The notes beneath the pieces were generated by a model. The model made no database searches. It was given only the letters and a program-made list of their open reading frames with translations, and was not told the origin of the DNA. This document shows, one piece after another, positions 24,762-34,800 of a DNA stretch of 56,309 bases. Position 1 is the stretch's first letter, and each line of letters opens with the position of its first letter. The DNA is from an uncultured Chlorobiaceae bacterium (lineage in GTDB: Bacteria; Bacteroidota; Chlorobiia; Chlorobiales; Chlorobiaceae), in contig CAIVSG010000122.1 of the NCBI GenBank assembly GCA_903908555.1, positions 1 through 56,309 of the forward strand, in the 5' to 3' direction. A program made the position numbers and the translations under genes.

Positions 24762-27700
24762 TTAACGATTAAATGTTGACAATCTGCGATTGATTTCCTC
24801 CGCGATAAAATTCACGTGGGGCAATGATAGCATCGACGAGTGATCACCTGGTGAAAGCAGAATATCCAGACCTCCGATAGCCAGCGGAGACCATGCCTGC
24901 TCGGGGTTTTCCGCCAGTAATTCTCTTTGTTCTTCTGCCTTGAAGAATAGAATTCGTGTATCGTGCGGCTCGGGGTTCCAGTTCTGCATATTGGCAATGT
25001 TCTGACTAAAGACACGAAGAAGGCTTTTTACATCTCTTACCGAAGCTTGAGGCATCATTTTTTTGCGTATCTCATCCAACAGGAGCGCCACTCTTTCTTC
25101 GTGGTTCAGTTTCTGCATTCGAGCAAGATCAGAGGCATAATCCCCGTCTGGCATGTCAAGCGAGAACATCCATGCGCAAATTTCAGCCTCTGTATCTATC
25201 CGATCAGGCATATGTCCTGGTCCGGGAGAATCAAAAAGTGTGACCAGATGTGCCTGGTGACCTGACATCTGATAAAGCCGGTCAAGTTCGTAGCAGACAA
25301 GCCCTCCGTAAGAGCTGCCGGCAAGCATGACAGGTTTATCAATTCCGGCTTTCAAAAGGCATGCATAATAGTGTTGAGCCTGACGGCGAATCCCTTCGAT
25401 GGGAGGAGAATCGTCCCATAACCCTGGAGCTTGCAGTCCGTAAACGGGATGGTTGGTAGCCAGTGCTTTCAGAAGGTCAACGTAGATGAAAATACCTCCG
25501 CCTACAGCATGAACAAGCACTATAGGTGGCAGTCGGTCATCGCCTTTGGCAAGAAGTACCAGGCAGAAGTCGCTCATACCATCAGCAGTTGTTTGCCCAC
25601 CACCTGCATCAAGAAGCGTGGCTATTTTTGCCGGCGTCCTCTCCTGCATAATCTGTCGTGGAGTCAAAGGAGTACCGAAAGCATCCCTGATGTTTGAGGC
25701 AAGTCGTACTGCCATGAGCGAATTTCCGCCGCAAAGAAAAAAATCTCTATGACGCCCCAATGAAACCGGACCAAGAAGTTTTTGCATGATGGCAATGATG
25801 CGCGCTTCTGTTGGCGTAAGGTTCGAAAGAACAGCCGGTTGATCATCATCACTCTCTTCGCCTTCTTCAGAAAATGATGAGGTCGTTAATGATGGTGCAT
25901 TCAGCCAATAACGCCTACGCTGAAAAGCATAACCGGGCAGAGGAATCCGCTCTCCTCTGGAACCCTGCAAAGCAAAGAGCTTTTCCAGATCGATAGGCAA
26001 ACCAGCCGACCACAACGTTCCTGCACTTTCGAGTATTCGCCTCCACTCAGCATCGGGATCGGCATTACCATCAAAGCTTGACACAATAGCCCGGTTGTCC
26101 AGTCTGCGTGCATCTCGCAAGGCAATACCTCCTAAGGTGTGCGATGGACCACACTCGAGAAAAGCAAGTCCGTGACGTTCCCAGAGCCTGCCGAGTCCAT
26201 CTGCAAATCGCACGCATTGCCGCAGATGCTCCGTCCAATAATCAGGACTTTGCAATTGAAGGGGCTCCAGATAACGACCCGTTATGTTTGAAACAATTGC
26301 GATGCCTGGAGTCGGCGGACGACGAGGTACGGAGGCAATCGCTTCACGAAAGGGCTCAAGAGCCGGTTGCATGAGCGAAGAGTGGGCTGCCAGATTTACA
26401 CGCAGAAGCTTGCACTGAATCTGCTCCTTTTTCAGCTGTTTTTCAAATAGTGCTATATCTTCCGCTGGGCCGGCTACAACAATCTGGTCAAACGCATTGA
26501 CCGTAGCAATATCCAGACATCCTGGCAGTTGCGTGGCAACCTCCGCCTCAGTCAGGCTCACAGCAAGCATTGCCCCTTTCCGTTGAGCCTCCATGAGTCC
26601 TCCGCGCAGAGCGACAAGGTAGAGCGCATCCGAGAGGTTGAAAACTCCTGCAATGCAGGCTGCTACCCATTCTCCAAGGCTGTGGCCGATAAGCACTGAA
26701 GGCGAAAGGCCAAGATCCATCCAGAATTGCGCCAGTGCGTATTCAAGTGCAAAAATAGCGGGCTGACCTATCCGGTGATGATCAAGTTGGGCAGCTGCGC
26801 TCTCATCTTCCGGGGAAGCAAGAAGCAAGCTGCGGATATCTAGCCCGAGGATAGGTTGAAGTATATCGGCACACTGATCAATACAGGCTTTGAACTTTGG
26901 CGCACGACGGTAGAGAGCGAGGCCTATTCCGGGTTTCTGTGCTCCCATGCCAGGGAACATAAACGCAACACTTTTTGCACGATCCACGGTCAGGAGAGGC
27001 TCAGAAAGCAGCTCTCCGGCTTCTGAGGAAGTTGAGTTACAGAGCGCTCCCCTGCTTTCCCAGTGACGCCGTCCAAAGGCCAGGGTGTGCGCTACGTTCC
27101 CGATACTTGCATCCCCATGCCGCTTAAACCAGTCTGAGAACAGCGCGGCATTAGCCTGAAGTGCCTTTTCGTTCTTTCCTGAAAACAAGAGCAAACGCAG
27201 TGTGCCGGGGGTAACGGCAGGGGCACTCATGCGAACAGGAGGCTCTTCAAGCACAGCGTGTGCGTTCGTACCCCCGATACCGAAGGAGCTCACTGCTGCA
27301 CGCAGCGGCGTACCATCCCCTTTCCATGCACAGGTCTGTGCGGAGACCTGAAAACCGTTGTTGACAGGCCATTGTATCTGCGGATTGGGATTCTTGAAAT
27401 GGAGCGTTGGTACAAGAGTGCGGCGATAAAGACAGAGTGCGGTTTTGATTAATCCGGCAGCACCGGCAGCCGCATCAAGATGACCGACATTGGTCTTAAC
27501 CGACCCAAGGAACATTGGCAGCATTCTCTTGCCATCAGCTGCATAATTTTCCACAAGTGCCGCCACCTCAATTGAGTCACCAAGCTGCGTAGCAGTACCA
27601 TGGGCTTCCGTATAGAGTACGGTTTGCGATTCAACTCCTGCTCGTTGAAGAGCGTCGCGAATCACAAGGGACTGGCCGCTGATGCTTGGTGCTGTATAGC

Positions 27701-30700
27701 CAATCTTGCTTGAACCGTCATTATTTACTGCAATCCCCTTGATAACTGCATAGATATGATCACGGTCAGCAACTGCCTTTTGCAAGGGTTTCAAGAGAAC
27801 CAGTGCTACACCGTTGCCGCCGACCATACCTGTTGCTTCGGAGTCAAATGCACGGCATTTGCCATCTTTTGACAGAATACCTTCAACCTCGTATCGATAT
27901 CCGTCGATCTGTCGTGAACGCACGCAGGCACCGCCTGCCAGTGCCAACTCGCACTGACCATCCCGAATTGCTGTCACTGCCTGATGTATGGCAACCAGAG
28001 AGGTCGAACAGGCGGTATTGATACTGATACTCGGGCCGCGAAGTCCAAGTTTGTAGGATAGACGAGTGGCCGAAAAATCTTTGTCGTTAGAGATCATGAC
28101 GGCAAAACCACCGAGGGCTTCCACGACGTCGCTATGCGGTAAAACGTTCTCAAAAAGGTAGGCATTCATACTGGAACCGACGAAAACGCCAACTCGCGAA
28201 TCAATACGTTCAGGGACAAGCCCTGCATCTTCGAAGGTGTGCCAGGCTTCTTCAAGGAGGATACGCTGCTGAGGGTCCATGACTTCGGCCTCGCGCGCAG
28301 AGACGGCAAAAAAGTCGGCATCAAAACGATCAAAGTCCTGCAGGATACCGTTTGCAGGAACATAATCAGGGCTTTCAACCATTTCGGGTGGCACTCCTGC
28401 TGCCAGCAGTTCTTCAGGACTGAACGTGCTTATACAGTCGCATCCATTGCGCAGGTTTTGCCAGAACATTTCAACGTTTTCAGCCTTCGGGAAACGTCCT
28501 GCCATACCTATAATGGCAATTCCATCAGAAAATTGATGCTGAGAGAGCTTTTCTGGTGCATCCTGAGGTAACGTACCGTGGTCAAGAAACGCTGCCTGCT
28601 GTGCAATAGTTGGATAGCGAAGCAGATCAAGAATAGTGATTTCTCTTCCGGTCTCCTGCAATATCTGATCTTTAAGGCGTACAAGCATCATCGATTGCCC
28701 GCCGAGGTCGAAAAAGTTGTCTTTCACAGAGGAGACAGGATGCTCGAGAACATTTGCCCATGCCCGGGCCACATCAGCTTCCACTTCCACTGCGCTGCCC
28801 TTTTTCGGTATACTTTCTGCTCGAATGGTAATGGAAGAGCCGGGCTTAAAAAACGGTATTGACTTCAAGTCAATTTTACCACTGCTCTGGCGCGGCAGAT
28901 TTTCAAGCATGACAACATGAGAGGGGATCATATATGCCGGCAGAAACGCGGAAACTGCCATGCGAACCTGTTGTGAACTTATTTCGGCTTCACCCTTTTC
29001 AACGTATGCTACAATATGGTCATCCTCAAGACGCACGGCAGAGTGTGTGATACATTGAACATTCAGCAGAGCATGTTCAATGTCGCCGGGCTCTATGCGG
29101 TGGCCTCGAAGTTTAATCTGGCCATCGATACGCCCCACAAACTCCAGTGTTCCTCCATGCAGAAGACGTACCTGGTCTCCTGTTCGATACCATAGGGTTT
29201 CGGGCTCACCCGGCAGTGTCACAAAACTGCAAGCCGTCGCTTCAGAGTTCCCGAAATATTCCAAGGCGATTCCCATGCCCGACACGTAAAGCTCGCCGAC
29301 ATTTCCTGGCAATATTTGCCGGCCGGCATTGTCAAGAACGGCGATGCGCGTGTTATCTATTACAGCTCCGATTGGAGGCAGGCCGGCGTCACCCACCCGT
29401 GGTTCGAGCCGACACCATGTTGTTACAACGCTGTACTCAGTAGGACCGTACATGTTAATCACGCTGAACGGGAGGCTTGGCGACGGATATAAGTGAAGTG
29501 TCTGCCCTCCGGTATACATAAGGCGAAGCGGAGTCATTACAGGCCATTCCAGAGAGAGAAGCTCTTCGGCCCATGGTGTCGGACTGAAGTGAACTGAAAG
29601 ATGCTGCTCTATCAGCCAGTCACGCAGAAGGCGGGGATCAAGGCGAACCTTGTCGGGTACAAAAACGATGGTTGCGCCAACCAGCAACGAAGGCCATAGT
29701 TCATTAATACTGGCGTCGAAAGCAAGTGATGCAATTTCAGAAACACGATCAGCCTGTGAGAGGGATAAGTTACGGATAGTACATTGAACCAAGTTACACA
29801 GGCCGCGCCATGGAATATTCACAGCTTTGGGAATACCTGATGAACCGGATGTAAAGATCATGTAGACAGGATCCTCGTGACCTGTATGTATTGCATCCAG
29901 GAATGTCGGGCTTTCATTCCATGTAAGCGGTCCAATTTCAACTATCGCCAGAGCCAGCTGACCAGCTATTTCATTTCCGGCATAACAGATGACCGCATCG
30001 AGGCGCGCTTGAAGCGCCATCGTTTTCAGTCTATTCGCAGGGTGAGAAAGATCAAAAGGAACAAAGACGGCGCCTCGACGTGTCACACCGAGCATAGATG
30101 CTATATAATCTTCACATCGAGGAAACATCAATCCAACCCGATCACCCTTGCTTATGGAAAGTTCCGCCAGTTTTGCCGAGATGATTTCTGCCCGTCTCGC
30201 CAATTCCCGATAGGTAATACAAATACCCATATTTTCAATAGCCACCGCATCGGCTCTCTCTATAGCCACTTTTTCGAAACGAGCCCAAGGTGATTCATGT
30301 GGAAGGGGAAAAACGGGGCCGCTGCACCAGGCCTCTACCATTTCCCTCTCTTTTGACGCAATAAGAGGAAGGGATTTTAATGGAGCTTCAGGCGTATCGA
30401 GCATTGCTGTCAATATGGACTTGTATGCCTCCACCCAGCGCTCTACAGTTTCAGTACGGTAGAGTGTGCTGTTGAACTCAATCTGTCCTGCAAGGGCTCC
30501 ATCCCTCTCATCGAAATAGAAGGTACAATCATATTTGGAGATCGCATGTTCACCCACAAGATCGAGCGCTTCCACGTCAAGATCGCCAAAAAAGAATCGG
30601 CTCTGCAGAGGGGGTAAAAAGTCGTATGCGACTTGAAAAAGAGGAGTTATACTCAGGTCTTTTTCAACAGCAATCGCCTGGACGAGGCGGTCAAAGGGAA

Positions 30701-31865
30701 GATTGCAATGCGAGAGCGCCTCGGTATTGGCACGTTTTACATCTGCAACAAGATCCGACAGCAGCATATCGGGAGAGACATTGAATCGAAGCGGCACAAC
30801 ATTGACAAACATACCGACAAGAGGCTCCAGATCACGGCGAATGCGGTTAGCCAGCGGCACACCGATAACCATGTCACTGTTTCCGGAATAATCAGCAAGA
30901 AGAATAGCCGTAGCAGCCAGGGTCAAATGGTTCAGTGATGCCCCCCACTGGCGTGCCCGGGCACGCAAACGGGTTGTTGTTACATCATCTATAACCAAAG
31001 GGATGGAGGAACCGGTAAAATTTTGTACGGGCGAACGGCTGAAGTCCGTAGGCATGGTGATGCAGGCAGGCACCCCTGCAAGTCGTTTTCGCCAAAAGTC
31101 AAGATCCTGGTCCATCGCCCCTGTTCGTTCAAGCTCCGCTTGCCATGCAATGTAATCCGTGTACTGCCACTTCAATGGCTTCAACAACAATGGACGACCG
31201 GCAAGATGCGCTTCATAACCTGCAGCAATCTCCTGTACAATGATCCCGATCGACCAACCATCAACCACTATATGGTGAAAGTTCATGAAAAGGATATGTT
31301 CTTCAGGCCCGGTTCGCAGCAGCGTAACTGTCATAAAAGGAGCCTGAGAAAGGTCGAAACAGTGTCGTGCAATCTCGTCGGCACATTCCTGTAAAAGCTG
31401 TCGGCGCGACTCTTCGTTACCGCCGGAAATTTCACGCTCAAGCCAAGGTGCAGGCATGTATCGAGTGATTTTCAGTCGCAGACTTTGACCATCATGCAAA
31501 AAGGAGGAGCGTAGAGATTGGTGACGGCGAACTAAATCGTTCATGGATTGTCGCAAAGCGCCTTTATCAAGCTTGCCTCTCATGCGCAGGGAGAGGGGAA
31601 TATTGAAAACAAAGTTAGGCCCCTGCAACTGATTAAAAAACCACAGGTGTTTCTGGGCTGACGAAGGTTCAGTCAGCCATGTTTCAGGCTCCGGTTGCAG
31701 CCGCCCGGTTAAATGAGCAATGATTTCCTCTTTGTGTGTACTGATACGTTGGCGCAGTTCTGTGGTAAGGGCACCTTCGGGAGCCTTGTAACGCAACTTG
31801 CCGTTTTCTACACGCAACTCAATGTTGCGTGCTGCAATATCACTCAATAAACTTGCAATACTCAT
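24762..31865 (-). CDS. NRPS/PKS hybrid with thioesterase (docking-C-A-T-KS-AT-T-TE)
   Basis: The start at 31865 (2367 aa) replaces the ORF-track start at 31883: GAGGGGGA lies just before it and its ATG overlaps the upstream stop (ATGA). Domains (approximate residues): TubC-type docking domain 1-55 (MSIASLLSDIAARNIELRV); C 65-500 (HHIVVDGWS near 200); A 525-1030 (FTSGSSGIPKA near 675); T near 1052 (GGQSM); KS 1115-1540 (NTACSTSL, TEAHGT, GHLDAAAG, all three catalytic residues); AT 1640-1930 (FPGMGAQ, GHSLGEW); T near 2048 (GGNSL); thioesterase 2110-2367 (GSSYGG, PGDHSS). It adds one amino acid and one unreduced C2 unit, then releases the chain by hydrolysis or cyclisation. With no KR the last unit stays beta-keto. 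The hand-read A pocket (about DANFYGMVVK) matches no code I know. Confidence 0.94.
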   Translation of the reverse strand: MSIASLLSDIAARNIELRVENGKLRYKAPEGALTTELRQRISTHKEEIIAHLTGRLQPEPETWLTEPSSAQKHLWFFNQLQGPNFVFNIPLSLRMRGKLDKGALRQSMNDLVRRHQSLRSSFLHDGQSLRLKITRYMPAPWLEREISGGNEESRRQLLQECADEIARHCFDLSQAPFMTVTLLRTGPEEHILFMNFHHIVVDGWSIGIIVQEIAAGYEAHLAGRPLLLKPLKWQYTDYIAWQAELERTGAMDQDLDFWRKRLAGVPACITMPTDFSRSPVQNFTGSSIPLVIDDVTTTRLRARARQWGASLNHLTLAATAILLADYSGNSDMVIGVPLANRIRRDLEPLVGMFVNVVPLRFNVSPDMLLSDLVADVKRANTEALSHCNLPFDRLVQAIAVEKDLSITPLFQVAYDFLPPLQSRFFFGDLDVEALDLVGEHAISKYDCTFYFDERDGALAGQIEFNSTLYRTETVERWVEAYKSILTAMLDTPEAPLKSLPLIASKEREMVEAWCSGPVFPLPHESPWARFEKVAIERADAVAIENMGICITYRELARRAEIISAKLAELSISKGDRVGLMFPRCEDYIASMLGVTRRGAVFVPFDLSHPANRLKTMALQARLDAVICYAGNEIAGQLALAIVEIGPLTWNESPTFLDAIHTGHEDPVYMIFTSGSSGIPKAVNIPWRGLCNLVQCTIRNLSLSQADRVSEIASLAFDASINELWPSLLVGATIVFVPDKVRLDPRLLRDWLIEQHLSVHFSPTPWAEELLSLEWPVMTPLRLMYTGGQTLHLYPSPSLPFSVINMYGPTEYSVVTTWCRLEPRVGDAGLPPIGAVIDNTRIAVLDNAGRQILPGNVGELYVSGMGIALEYFGNSEATACSFVTLPGEPETLWYRTGDQVRLLHGGTLEFVGRIDGQIKLRGHRIEPGDIEHALLNVQCITHSAVRLEDDHIVAYVEKGEAEISSQQVRMAVSAFLPAYMIPSHVVMLENLPRQSSGKIDLKSIPFFKPGSSITIRAESIPKKGSAVEVEADVARAWANVLEHPVSSVKDNFFDLGGQSMMLVRLKDQILQETGREITILDLLRYPTIAQQAAFLDHGTLPQDAPEKLSQHQFSDGIAIIGMAGRFPKAENVEMFWQNLRNGCDCISTFSPEELLAAGVPPEMVESPDYVPANGILQDFDRFDADFFAVSAREAEVMDPQQRILLEEAWHTFEDAGLVPERIDSRVGVFVGSSMNAYLFENVLPHSDVVEALGGFAVMISNDKDFSATRLSYKLGLRGPSISINTACSTSLVAIHQAVTAIRDGQCELALAGGACVRSRQIDGYRYEVEGILSKDGKCRAFDSEATGMVGGNGVALVLLKPLQKAVADRDHIYAVIKGIAVNNDGSSKIGYTAPSISGQSLVIRDALQRAGVESQTVLYTEAHGTATQLGDSIEVAALVENYAADGKRMLPMFLGSVKTNVGHLDAAAGAAGLIKTALCLYRRTLVPTLHFKNPNPQIQWPVNNGFQVSAQTCAWKGDGTPLRAAVSSFGIGGTNAHAVLEEPPVRMSAPAVTPGTLRLLLFSGKNEKALQANAALFSDWFKRHGDASIGNVAHTLAFGRRHWESRGALCNSTSSEAGELLSEPLLTVDRAKSVAFMFPGMGAQKPGIGLALYRRAPKFKACIDQCADILQPILGLDIRSLLLASPEDESAAAQLDHHRIGQPAIFALEYALAQFWMDLGLSPSVLIGHSLGEWVAACIAGVFNLSDALYLVALRGGLMEAQRKGAMLAVSLTEAEVATQLPGCLDIATVNAFDQIVVAGPAEDIALFEKQLKKEQIQCKLLRVNLAAHSSLMQPALEPFREAIASVPRRPPTPGIAIVSNITGRYLEPLQLQSPDYWTEHLRQCVRFADGLGRLWERHGLAFLECGPSHTLGGIALRDARRLDNRAIVSSFDGNADPDAEWRRILESAGTLWSAGLPIDLEKLFALQGSRGERIPLPGYAFQRRRYWLNAPSLTTSSFSEEGEESDDDQPAVLSNLTPTEARIIAIMQKLLGPVSLGRHRDFFLCGGNSLMAVRLASNIRDAFGTPLTPRQIMQERTPAKIATLLDAGGGQTTADGMSDFCLVLLAKGDDRLPPIVLVHAVGGGIFIYVDLLKALATNHPVYGLQAPGLWDDSPPIEGIRRQAQHYYACLLKAGIDKPVMLAGSSYGGLVCYELDRLYQMSGHQAHLVTLFDSPGPGHMPDRIDTEAEICAWMFSLDMPDGDYASDLARMQKLNHEERVALLLDEIRKKMMPQASVRDVKSLLRVFSQNIANMQNWNPEPHDTRILFFKAEEQRELLAENPEQAWSPLAIGGLDILLSPGDHSSMLSLPHVNFIAEEINRRLSTFNR

Positions 31866-34800
31866 AGTTCCCCCTCTTCCCATCTTTCGCTGCCAGTGAC
31901 AACACTCAGCCCTTCGTCAACTTCCGGCACAAGAATCTCTTCTGCCAGAAATGCTATCGTCGACTTTTTAAAGAATCTCTCCATTGAAATCTGACATCCG
32001 CAGAGCTCCTCGATTCTTGCAGATGCCTGGAGGGCGGAGAGAGAATCTGCTCCCAGTTCGATAAGGTCGTCATCTATACCGAGACCTTTGTAACCAAGTA
32101 CTTCACCCCATACTTCGACCATGAGCATCTCGTTTTTTGTACCAGCAACCCTCAAAGGAGTGCTCTGTTCCGGTCGAGGCTTTCGTGAGGATTCCTGATC
32201 TTCTCCGGAAACTGGGCTCTCTCGTTGAACGGGCAGTAAGACAGGACGCTCAGCGTATTGCCACTCTACCGTGCTGATAGAGAGCACTGGTTCACGGGAG
32301 GCAAGTGAACGAAGGAATACCTCAATACCCTCAGAGGGTGTCATGGCAAAGGAATTCAGAGAAATCGCACTTTCCTGCCCTGCCTGTTGCAGTTTGTCTC
32401 CGGAGCCCAGACGCAGAAGAGTGTACCCTTCAACCTGCACAAGGATTCGGCCTGACTCATCATAAAGGTCAATATCAAGCTTGATCATCCTATCACTGTT
32501 TAGACGCATGCGGACATGGCTGACGATGCACGGCACCAGTGCAGAAAAAACTTTCAGTTTTTCATACCGCCAGGGCATAAGCTCCATACCTTCTTCGACA
32601 AAAGCGATGTAGTATGAAATGGCTATATCAAAAAGGGCCGGATGCAGAGGGTGATCAATGAGGTCGTTGAGCAATTGTGTCGGCAATTCGAGCCTTGCAA
32701 GAGCTTCATCACGGCCTTTGCGGAAATCACACTTTATCTTCCATCTAGACTCTCCTTTGATGACGATGCTTGGCGCTTTTTCATTTGTCGGCGTCTGCTG
32801 TGCTCCTACTCTCTCAGTGCAGCGGGCCTCGATATCCTCGAGAGATGCCAGTGAAGGAAGTTCAGTAATCGTTGCAAGTTTTGCACGGGCATGTTCGTAC
32901 TGTGCCGCTCCATCATTGGATTGAAGAATGATTTCCTTGCCATTGCGGAGCACCTGCACCCTTCTCTTTGCCTCGCCGCCATAGATCATTGGCTGACTCA
33001 GCGTAACGTTATCGAGTTCAGTCGGATCCGGGGAATCAAGAGCCTGCATGAAAAGTTCCAGGAAAGCGGTGCCAGGCAGCATGGCAACATCATTGACAAG
33101 GTGTTCGCCCCATGGCCAGAAAGTGTCTGGAGAGATAACCCATTCGCGTAAAAGGGTGAGCTCTCCTACACTGCTTATTTTTCTCTGGTTCGACCTCACA
33201 GCCATCCCTACTGAGCTCCAACTGTCCCACTGGACGCTTGTCCAGATACCAGGTCGCAAACGTGACTGTGCTCTTGCAAAATCGTCAAGCCAGCTGTTCG
33301 CTGCTGTATACGCGGCCTGCCCCAATCCGCCAAGCGATGCAGTGAGAGATGAACAGAGCAGAACAAACCCGGGTTCACGTCCCCGTAAAGCTTCAAAGAG
33401 AGCTATTGTTCCGGAGACTTTCGCACGCAGGACATGCTCAATCTCCTCGAGGTTCGTTCTTGCAATGAGGCTGCCGCCGGCAACTCCGGCAGCATGAATA
33501 ACGCCGTCAATGCCTCCCCATTTCGCAACGATATCGTTTACTAAGGCAGATAACGCCTCAGCGTCGGCGATATCAATAGCCGCTGTCATCACTTCTGCAC
33601 CCTCAGCCTCCAAGCCACGGATAGAGTCGCTCTCAAATAAATCAGGGTTGTGGCGTGAAACTAAAACAAGACGCGCTTTGACTGCACGGGCAAGATGGCC
33701 TGCAAGTGTAAGCGCTATACCGCCAAGTCCTCCCGTGATCAGGTATACCCCGCCCTCCTTAAGGCAAGCACTGCCGATCAGTGGACTTTCAGGAGCCAGC
33801 TTCACATGGGTGTGTCGCCAAAGCTGACCATGTGAGAGCGAAAATGTTCGATCACTCGGGAAAAGGGAGGGAAGAGCACAAGCTGTATGGAACGATGAAG
33901 AATCGGAACTATCCCGTTCGATATAAAGCAGCTGAGTTTTTATAGTGCTGTACTCATGGGGAATAACTGAACAGGCAGCATTCAGATAGGCAAACGAAGA
34001 ATCATGCACTGCATCCGGGCCGGTCTCATGCTGCGGGGCAAAGAGTATCAGGTTCATATCTTTCCGGCCCTTTGCCATCGCCAGAATACGTATATCACCC
34101 AAAAGAAGATCAAGACGACGAGCGAAATCGGCTGGTCCGCCAGAGTCATAATCCAGTGCCGAAAAATGCCAGCATATCAAAGGCAGCTCCTCATTTCGGG
34201 CAATGGTGGATATCCTCTTTTCAAGATCCTCTCCAGACCTCATACTGATAAAAGGGATTCCTGCTTTACGCAAAGCACCGAGCCAGCGCATGGCTACCGG
34301 GCCACCATGGTGAACAAGCAGGATGGAAGAACCCGTAAAATCAGGTAACCGCACTAAAGGTACGCGCTCACATCCCTGAAAATAAAACCACTCGTCCAGA
34401 GGCAGCTTTACAGCCGTATCGTGCTTGCTTGACACATTCCCGGCTTCCTCAGGCTTCGCTTCAACCCAGTAGAGCTTGTGGTCAAAAACGTATGTCGGAA
34501 GAGGGATGCGATGAACGGGGCCCCCGGGCAGAAGCGTTGAGGCTTCGTCCGGTTTTCCCGCCAGCCAGGCCCTGGAAAAAGCGTAGGCCTGCTCCAATGC
34601 GCTCTTCTCTCCACCAATCGATTGCTGAGGCAAACCTGTTCCGGATACTACCCGTCCATCGCGATCCGTGCGCAATATGTCAACTTCACTGAGCGAGCGG
34701 AGTGAAGCTATGACCTCGTCACGTGAATCGGCTATAAGAACAGTTCGCATTTGAAAACACCGGCGTCCCTCTGCAAGCGTAAACCATATATCTGCAGCAT

